A DNA stretch of 9,319 bases from an uncultured Chitinophagaceae bacterium (lineage in GTDB: Bacteria; Bacteroidota; Bacteroidia; Chitinophagales; Chitinophagaceae): NCBI GenBank assembly GCA_937897585.1, contig CALCNY010000196.1:1-9319 (forward strand). The letters are read 5' to 3'. Both the position numbers and the translations under genes were made by a program. This document shows positions 4,629 to 9,319 of the stretch, one piece after another. Position 1 is the first letter of the stretch, and every line of letters starts with the position of its first letter. The notes under the pieces were generated by a model. That model was given only the letters and a program-made list of their open reading frames with translations, did not search any database and was not told the origin of the DNA.

Positions 4629-7010
4629 ATGTCCAACAGAATCATCAAAAAAGTTGCGGTATTAGGAAGTGGTGTCATGGGAAGCAGAATCGCTATACAT
4701 TTCGCCGGTGTGGGATTACAGGTGTTGTTGTTAGACATGGCTCCTTCAGATTTAGATGAAACTGCAACTACTACTCAAAAAAATAAGATTGTAAATGATG
4801 CGCTGCAAGTCGCATTGAAATCAAATCCCTCTCCTGCTTTTCATAAAGATGTTGTCAAAAAAATCCGAACTGGAAATTTCACCGACAATATGAAAGACAT
4901 TGCTGATGCAGACTGGATCATTGAAGTGGTTGTAGAGAGGCTTGACATCAAAAAACAGATTTTTGATTCCGTTGAAAAATACAGAAAGCCCGGAACATTG
5001 GTTACATCCAACACTTCAGGCATTCCCATTCATTTGATGACTGAAGGCAGATCTGATGATTTCAAAACACATTTTTGTGGCACTCATTTTTTCAATCCGC
5101 CAAGATATTTACAACTACTGGAGATTATTCCAACTACATACACTGATACTTCTGTAATAGATTTTTTGTTACACTACGGCGATGTGATTTTAGGAAAAAC
5201 TACTGTTTTATGTAAAGATACTCCTGCTTTCATAGCCAATAGAATCGGGGTTTTCAGCATGATGTCAATCATTCACATCATGGAAAAACAAAACCTTTCT
5301 ATTGATGAAATTGAAGCATTAACAGGACCCATTTTTGGACGACCTAAATCTGCCACTTTTCGAACAGCCGATGTTGTGGGTATCGACACTTTGGTAAAAG
5401 TTGCCAATGGTGTTTATGAGAATTGCTTGCATGACGAATCGCGTGATCAATTTAAAATTCCTGATTGGCTGAATAAGATGCTTGAAAATAAATGGCTGGG
5501 TGATAAATCAGGTAACGGTTTTTTCAAAAAAACAAAAGCTGCTAATGGTGAGAAGAATATAGAAGTACTTGATTTGAAAACGCTGCAATACCAACCTCGT
5601 CAGAAAGTAAAATTTGCAAGTATTGATGCAGTTAAACAAATTGAAGATGTTCCAACCAGAATAAAAACTTTATTCAATTCTGGTGATAAAGCCGGACAAT
5701 TTTATAAGTCATTTCATTACTCATTGTTCTCTTATATATCTCATCGAATTCCTGAAATCAGCGATGAGTTGTATCGCATAGATGATGCCATGAAAGCAGG
5801 CTTCGGCTGGGAAATTGGCGCCTTCGAAAGCTGGGATACCATCGGACTTTCACAAACTGTTTCTAAAATTAAAGAAGCCGGTTTCTCCATCGCTCCCTGG
5901 ATTGATGAAATGTTAAACAAAGGCTTTACTTCTTTTTACAAAACAGAAAACGGAAATCGCTATTATTACAATATTAACACCAATGCATACACGCTAATTC
6001 CCGGAAGCAAGGCATTCTTGGTGATGAAGAATTTTGAAAATCAAACTATTTGGAAAAACAAGGATTGTAGAGCGTACCATTTAGGTGATGATGTTGTTGG
6101 ATTGGAATGGTCAACCAAAATGAACAGTATTGGTGGCGAAGTTTTGGAAGGCATACAGAAATCAATTTCATTAGCAGAAGAAAAATATAAAGGACTGGTG
6201 ATTGCTAATGAAGGCAACAATTTCAGTGCCGGAGCCAATGTAGGAATGATATTTATGTTAGCATTAGAACAGGATTATGATGAAATTGATATGGCAATTC
6301 GGCAATTTCAAAACACCATGATGCGTGTGCGTTATTCATCTATGCCTATAGTGATAGCACCTCATGGATTGGCTTTGGGTGGTGGTTGTGAAATTTGTTT
6401 GCATGCCGACAAAGTAATTGCTGCTGCTGAAACTTACACCGGATTGGTGGAAGTTGGCATCGGTGTTATTCCCGGTGGAGGTGGTACTAAAGAATTTGTA
6501 TTAAGGGCTGCTGATGAATTACATAACGGCGAGCCTGAAACGATAAATTTACAAAACAGATTCATCAATATTGCAACCGGAAAGGTAGCCACATCAGCAC
6601 ACGAAGCTTTTGAAATGGGTATTTACAGAAAAGGAAAAGATGAGATAGCCATGAACACTAAAAGAAGAATCGCCATGGCAAAAAATGCTGCTATTGAATT
6701 GTATGATAACGGATATGTGATGCCGGTGCAACGCAACGATATCAAAGTAATGGGACAATCAGCATTAGGCGCCATGTATGCTGGAATAAATGCCATGTGG
6801 CGTGGACAATATGCAAGTGAACACGATGTAAAAATTGCCAAGAAACTGGCTTATGTTATGTGTGGTGGTGACTTGTCAGAACCAACACTTGTGTCTGAAC
6901 AATATTTGTTATCTCTCGAGAGAGAAGCATTCCTCAGTTTAATGGGAGAAAGAAAAACACTGGAAAGAATTCAAAGCATAATCAAATCAGGTAAACCTTT
7001 AAGAAATTAA
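4629..7010 (+). CDS. fadN: Bifunctional 3-hydroxyacyl-CoA dehydrogenase / enoyl-CoA hydratase, FadN type
   Basis: The 793-residue enzyme performs two steps of fatty-acid beta-oxidation: hydration of enoyl-CoA and NAD-dependent oxidation of 3-hydroxyacyl-CoA. The domain order is dehydrogenase first, hydratase last, as in Bacillus FadN (YusL, about 789 residues), and opposite to E. coli FadB/FadJ. GSGVMG at 13-18 is the NAD-binding turn, SNTSG is at 127-131, and HFFNP gives the catalytic His153. A helical dehydrogenase C-domain follows (GPIFGRPKSATFRTADVVG). The crotonase domain runs from about 490 to 690 with FSAGAN for the oxyanion hole and both catalytic acids, Glu588 (GGGCE) and Glu608 (GLVEVG), 20 apart as in classical hydratases. 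The tail KLAYVMCGG to KPLRN matches the FadN C-terminus. It begins 89 nt after metG and ends 4 nt before the second S66 gene. The usual partners, a thiolase and acyl-CoA dehydrogenase, are not in view. Confidence 0.93.
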   Translation: MSNRIIKKVAVLGSGVMGSRIAIHFAGVGLQVLLLDMAPSDLDETATTTQKNKIVNDALQVALKSNPSPAFHKDVVKKIRTGNFTDNMKDIADADWIIEVVVERLDIKKQIFDSVEKYRKPGTLVTSNTSGIPIHLMTEGRSDDFKTHFCGTHFFNPPRYLQLLEIIPTTYTDTSVIDFLLHYGDVILGKTTVLCKDTPAFIANRIGVFSMMSIIHIMEKQNLSIDEIEALTGPIFGRPKSATFRTADVVGIDTLVKVANGVYENCLHDESRDQFKIPDWLNKMLENKWLGDKSGNGFFKKTKAANGEKNIEVLDLKTLQYQPRQKVKFASIDAVKQIEDVPTRIKTLFNSGDKAGQFYKSFHYSLFSYISHRIPEISDELYRIDDAMKAGFGWEIGAFESWDTIGLSQTVSKIKEAGFSIAPWIDEMLNKGFTSFYKTENGNRYYYNINTNAYTLIPGSKAFLVMKNFENQTIWKNKDCRAYHLGDDVVGLEWSTKMNSIGGEVLEGIQKSISLAEEKYKGLVIANEGNNFSAGANVGMIFMLALEQDYDEIDMAIRQFQNTMMRVRYSSMPIVIAPHGLALGGGCEICLHADKVIAAAETYTGLVEVGIGVIPGGGGTKEFVLRAADELHNGEPETINLQNRFINIATGKVATSAHEAFEMGIYRKGKDEIAMNTKRRIAMAKNAAIELYDNGYVMPVQRNDIKVMGQSALGAMYAGINAMWRGQYASEHDVKIAKKLAYVMCGGDLSEPTLVSEQYLLSLEREAFLSLMGERKTLERIQSIIKSGKPLRN

Positions 7011-7014
7011 TATC

Positions 7015-7926
7015 ATGACAACCATTCCTCCTTATTTAAAAAAAGGCGATACCATTGGCATCACTTGTCCTGCTTCTTATTTAACTGCAGCCAATGCCGA
7101 TAAATGCATTGAAACCCTTCAGCAATGGGGTTTTGAAGTGATGGTGGGCAAAACATTAGGAAGTAAATCAAAAAATTATTTCAGCGCTTCTGATGAAGAT
7201 CGTACGAATGAATTACAAGCCATGCTCGATGATAAAAATATCAAAGCTATTATTTTTGGCAGAGGCGGTTATGGGATGGGAAGAATTATCGATAAACTAA
7301 ACTTCAGCAAATTCAAAAAGAATCCGAAATGGATCATTGGCTTCAGTGACATCACTTTGTTACATTGTCACCTATACAGCAATCATAAAATCTCCAGTAT
7401 TCATGGCCCAATGGCTATAGGTTTCAATAAAGAAAAAAGCAATGCCGAATCCATTGAATCATTGCACAAGATCTTAACGGGAAAAAAATATATTTATAAT
7501 AGTAAGCCTAATAAAAATAATCGAGTTGGCACAGCGAAAGGAAAACTCATTGGCGGTAATCTTGCATTACTTGTAAATAGCATCGGCACTCAATCAGATT
7601 TTGAAACCAAAAACAAAATTCTATTTATAGAAGATGTCGGAGAATATTTGTATGCCATCGACAGAATGTTTTACCAGTTAAAACGCAGTGGCAAATTAAA
7701 TAAGCTTGCAGGCCTTATCATTGGTGGATTTACAGATATGAAAGACACCGAAAGGCCTTTCGGAAAAACCTTAGATAATATCATTAAGGAATTAGTGGAA
7801 GAATACAATTATCCTGTTTGTTTTCATTTTCCAATCAGTCATGGTAAAGAAAATGTACCTGTTAAAATTGGAGTGGAATACGAATTGAAAATTACTGCAA
7901 CAAAAACCACGTTGAAAGAATTGTAA
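7015..7926 (+). CDS. Cytoplasmic LD-carboxypeptidase, peptidase family S66 (paralogue of the 378-1406 gene)
   Basis: The 303-residue protein starts directly at the family core (PPYLKKGDTIGITCPAS, residues 5-21) and has no signal sequence, so it should act in the cytoplasm. There, S66 enzymes recycle murein tetrapeptide to tripeptide or inactivate imported peptide antibiotics. FGRGGYG (81-87) precedes GFSDIT with nucleophile Ser111. FIEDVGEYLYAIDRMF gives Glu206, and FPISHGKEN gives His276; the residue before the histidine is Ser where Gly is common. It is clearly homologous along its whole length to the exported S66 protein in this window. The ATG lies only 4 nt after the fadN stop, so co-transcription and probably coupled translation with fadN are expected. 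Its stop is 1 nt from the end of the convergent hydrolase gene. Substrate choice is not resolvable from sequence. Confidence 0.92.
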   Translation: MTTIPPYLKKGDTIGITCPASYLTAANADKCIETLQQWGFEVMVGKTLGSKSKNYFSASDEDRTNELQAMLDDKNIKAIIFGRGGYGMGRIIDKLNFSKFKKNPKWIIGFSDITLLHCHLYSNHKISSIHGPMAIGFNKEKSNAESIESLHKILTGKKYIYNSKPNKNNRVGTAKGKLIGGNLALLVNSIGTQSDFETKNKILFIEDVGEYLYAIDRMFYQLKRSGKLNKLAGLIIGGFTDMKDTERPFGKTLDNIIKELVEEYNYPVCFHFPISHGKENVPVKIGVEYELKITATKTTLKEL

Positions 7927-7927
7927 A

Positions 7928-8737
7928 TTATTTCAAGATTGCAGTCATGGCTTTTTTATAAACCTCACTTGAAGAAAGGTCATTGTGCTTTCCATTTCTT
8001 ATTAATAAAAATTGATCACTCTTTTTTAAAGAAGCTTTCAATTTCATCGAAGATTTTGTTGGAATCACTTCATCAATCGTTCCATGAAAAATGGTAATCG
8101 GATATTGCACATCTTTCAAATACTCTCCTACCGGAAATTTAAAATTTGCCATGGATTGCATCGGATAGATAGGGACATAACTGCTGAACAAATCCGGAAT
8201 GCTGTAATAAGGTGCTTCCAAAACCAATTGTTTTACTTTAACTGAGGAAGCCAGACTTGCTGCAATGCCCGTCCCGAAAGACCTTCCGTAAATAATGATA
8301 TTTGAATCAGCGAAATATTTATTCGCCAATCGTTTTACCTGATAAGCTTGTTCATTTAATTTTTTCTCTGAAATCTTTCCCCTACTTTTTCCAAAACCAG
8401 GATAATCAGGCATCCAAACTTCATAATTGTTTTCAAGGAAAATATTTATACCATCAGCATAATGTTCAACATTGCCGGCATTACCATGAAAATAAATAAC
8501 AACGCCTTTGGCAACCGTATCATCAGTAGGAATAAAACGAATCAGACTAACTGTATCCTCATTATTAATGGGAATATTCATTTCTTTAAATGAATGATCA
8601 AACTTGAATTGATAATCAGACGAAACGGAAATGGGATGCAACAAAAATTTATCCTGAGTATAAAACAATGCAATCCCGACAAGGCAATAAATAATGATCA
8701 TTAATTTTACAATCAGGAATATTTTTTTTCTGCTCAT
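7928..8737 (-). CDS. Membrane-anchored alpha/beta hydrolase (ABHD/Bem46-like)
   Basis: The 269-residue protein has one N-terminal hydrophobic segment (about 6-26, preceded by MSRKK), suggesting an inner-membrane anchor with the catalytic domain outside, or an uncleaved signal. The fold is alpha/beta hydrolase: HGNAGN at 84-89 forms the oxyanion region, PDYPGFGKSRG at 110-120 is typical of the Bem46/ABHD12-13-17 group, the nucleophile elbow GRSFGTG gives Ser153, HGTIDEVIP gives Asp222, and NGKHNDL gives His251. The triad is complete, so an esterase, thioesterase or lipase-like activity is likely, but the substrate is unknown. Its ATG overlaps the rhodanese stop by one base (TAATG on the coding strand), which implies translational coupling. 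It ends tail to tail with the second S66 gene, with one base between the stop codons. Confidence 0.88.
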   Translation of the reverse strand: MSRKKIFLIVKLMIIIYCLVGIALFYTQDKFLLHPISVSSDYQFKFDHSFKEMNIPINNEDTVSLIRFIPTDDTVAKGVVIYFHGNAGNVEHYADGINIFLENNYEVWMPDYPGFGKSRGKISEKKLNEQAYQVKRLANKYFADSNIIIYGRSFGTGIAASLASSVKVKQLVLEAPYYSIPDLFSSYVPIYPMQSMANFKFPVGEYLKDVQYPITIFHGTIDEVIPTKSSMKLKASLKKSDQFLLIRNGKHNDLSSSEVYKKAMTAILK

Positions 8738-9039
8738 TACAATTTCATTTTTAGCCAGGCATCCATTCCTCCCTGAAGATTGATTAAATTTTTATAGTCG
8801 AATTTTTCAGAAAGTCTTTGTATGACAATCATGCTTCTGATGCCTTTCTGACAATAAAGCACTACATTTTTATCTTTTGGAATTTCATCTATTCTTTCAA
8901 AAACGGTTTGCATGGGAATGTGTAAGCCTCCTATATTGAAGTGTTCTCTTTCGAATGATTCTCTTACATCAATCAACATGAAATCATCATGATTATTAAT
9001 TTTTTGTTGGAGATCAATAACTGAAATGGAATTTATCAT
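8737..9039 (-). CDS. Single-domain rhodanese-like sulfurtransferase
   Basis: The 100-residue protein is one rhodanese domain and little else, the size of GlpE/PspE-type enzymes, with no signal sequence, so it is cytoplasmic. MLIDVRESFEREHFNIGGLHIP (21-42) is the conserved N-terminal part. The active-site loop is CQKGIRS with persulfide-carrying Cys63 after the strand NVVLYC, and the C-terminal LQGGMDAWL is typical. Such proteins move sulfane sulfur between donors and acceptors such as thioredoxin or cyanide; the physiological partner is unknown. It starts 5 nt after the upstream gene's stop and overlaps the hydrolase start by one base, so it is the middle gene of a compact minus-strand operon. 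Confidence 0.92.
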   Translation of the reverse strand: MINSISVIDLQQKINNHDDFMLIDVRESFEREHFNIGGLHIPMQTVFERIDEIPKDKNVVLYCQKGIRSMIVIQRLSEKFDYKNLINLQGGMDAWLKMKL

Positions 9040-9044
9040 CAGCG

Positions 9045-9319
9045 TTATACTTCTTCGTCATCATTATGCCAAACTCGTGTAAGCTTGAGTTTACTTACTG
9101 GTGCAACAATTAATGGAAATTTTTCAACTGCAACATTACTTTGTTCCAAACCGAAACTTTTAGATTCATTAACACCTAATTCCTTCAACCAGAAATATAA
9201 ACGCATGATTAGATCTTCTGAGAAAGGCAATTCATTATCTTGGCTCATGAATTTTTCCATAACGATAAACTGAAAATCACCAACCATATTATTTCTTTGT
9301 TGACTTTCATACCTGCTGG
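9045..9319 (-). CDS. C-terminal fragment of a protein entering from the right edge, possibly a Kup-type potassium transporter
   Basis: The frame ending at the TAA at 9047-9045 is open to the window edge, reading SRYESQQRNN before the first Met at 9287, so this is probably the end of a longer gene rather than an 80-residue protein. The visible part is soluble-looking with no membrane segment: GDFQFIVMEKF, then DNELPFSEDLIMRLYFWLKE, then FGLEQSNVAVEKFPLIVAPV and KLKLTRVW, with an acidic end NDDEEV. The pattern of an FGL-x-S-x-V-x-VEK-x-PL segment followed by a basic strand recalls the cytoplasmic C-terminus of Kup potassium transporters. This rests on memory of the family, not an alignment, and is weak. 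The rhodanese gene follows 5 nt downstream. Confidence 0.55.
   Translation of the reverse strand, partial: SRYESQQRNNMVGDFQFIVMEKFMSQDNELPFSEDLIMRLYFWLKELGVNESKSFGLEQSNVAVEKFPLIVAPVSKLKLTRVWHNDDEEV

Noticed and set aside
9045..9287. A complete 80-residue small protein
   Set aside because: The frame remains open with protein-like sequence from the first Met to the window edge and there is no upstream stop, so it is more likely the end of a larger gene.

Overview
The window looks like a chromosomal segment of a member of the Bacteroidota, probably near the Chitinophagales/Sphingobacteriia. The evidence is AT-rich coding sequence, almost no Shine-Dalgarno sequences, a promoter of the TTTG / TAnnTTTG type before metG, a FadN-type beta-oxidation enzyme, a Bacteroidota-style S9 peptidase N-terminus, and short C5/G5 palindromic repeats of a kind I associate with this phylum. 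The lineage is inferred from these traits; nothing here is a marker gene.

Layout. On the minus strand at the left edge is the N-terminal third or less of an exported S9 (DPP-IV-like) peptidase (1-297). Upstream of it, on the same strand, is an exported S66 LD-carboxypeptidase (378-1406). A perfect 36-bp palindrome lies between them. A 481-bp intergenic region (1407-1887) then carries several repeat families: a 10-bp minisatellite that changes to a 7-bp period, two copies of an 18-bp ACCCCGTAGGGGT repeat, an AATTCGTG tandem repeat with small inverted repeats, and two tandem copies of a C5/G5 palindromic repeat. The edge of the last repeat supplies the probable -33 box of the metG promoter, and the start codon follows the -7 box so closely that the transcript may be leaderless. 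On the plus strand come metG (1888-4539), fadN (4629-7010) and a second, cytoplasmic S66 peptidase (7015-7926), the last two only 4 nt apart. On the minus strand, converging on these, is a tight operon of a C-terminal fragment entering from the right edge (possibly Kup), a single-domain rhodanese and a membrane-anchored alpha/beta hydrolase (9319 to 7928).

The main discovery is inside metG. The methionyl-tRNA synthetase is interrupted in frame, in the hairpin loop just before its conserved GKVLYVWFDAPIGY strand, by a segment of about 535 bp. This segment encodes a complete DUF559 (Vsr-like, PD-(D/E)XK-type) endonuclease domain. It is bounded by near-identical inverted repeats built from C7-A-C6-GAA-G6, which are read as Pro-rich and Gly-rich linkers. 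No stop codon, intein motif or intron feature is visible, so the nuclease should be made as an internal domain of an essential enzyme. Sequence related to the same repeat also lies directly upstream of metG, and a patch of C-ending codons borders the right-hand repeat. Together these suggest a homing-like mobile element adapted to insert into coding sequence.

The remaining genes are ordinary housekeeping or accessory functions: peptide and cell-wall turnover (S9, two S66 enzymes), fatty-acid beta-oxidation (fadN), sulfur transfer (rhodanese) and a lipase/esterase-like hydrolase.
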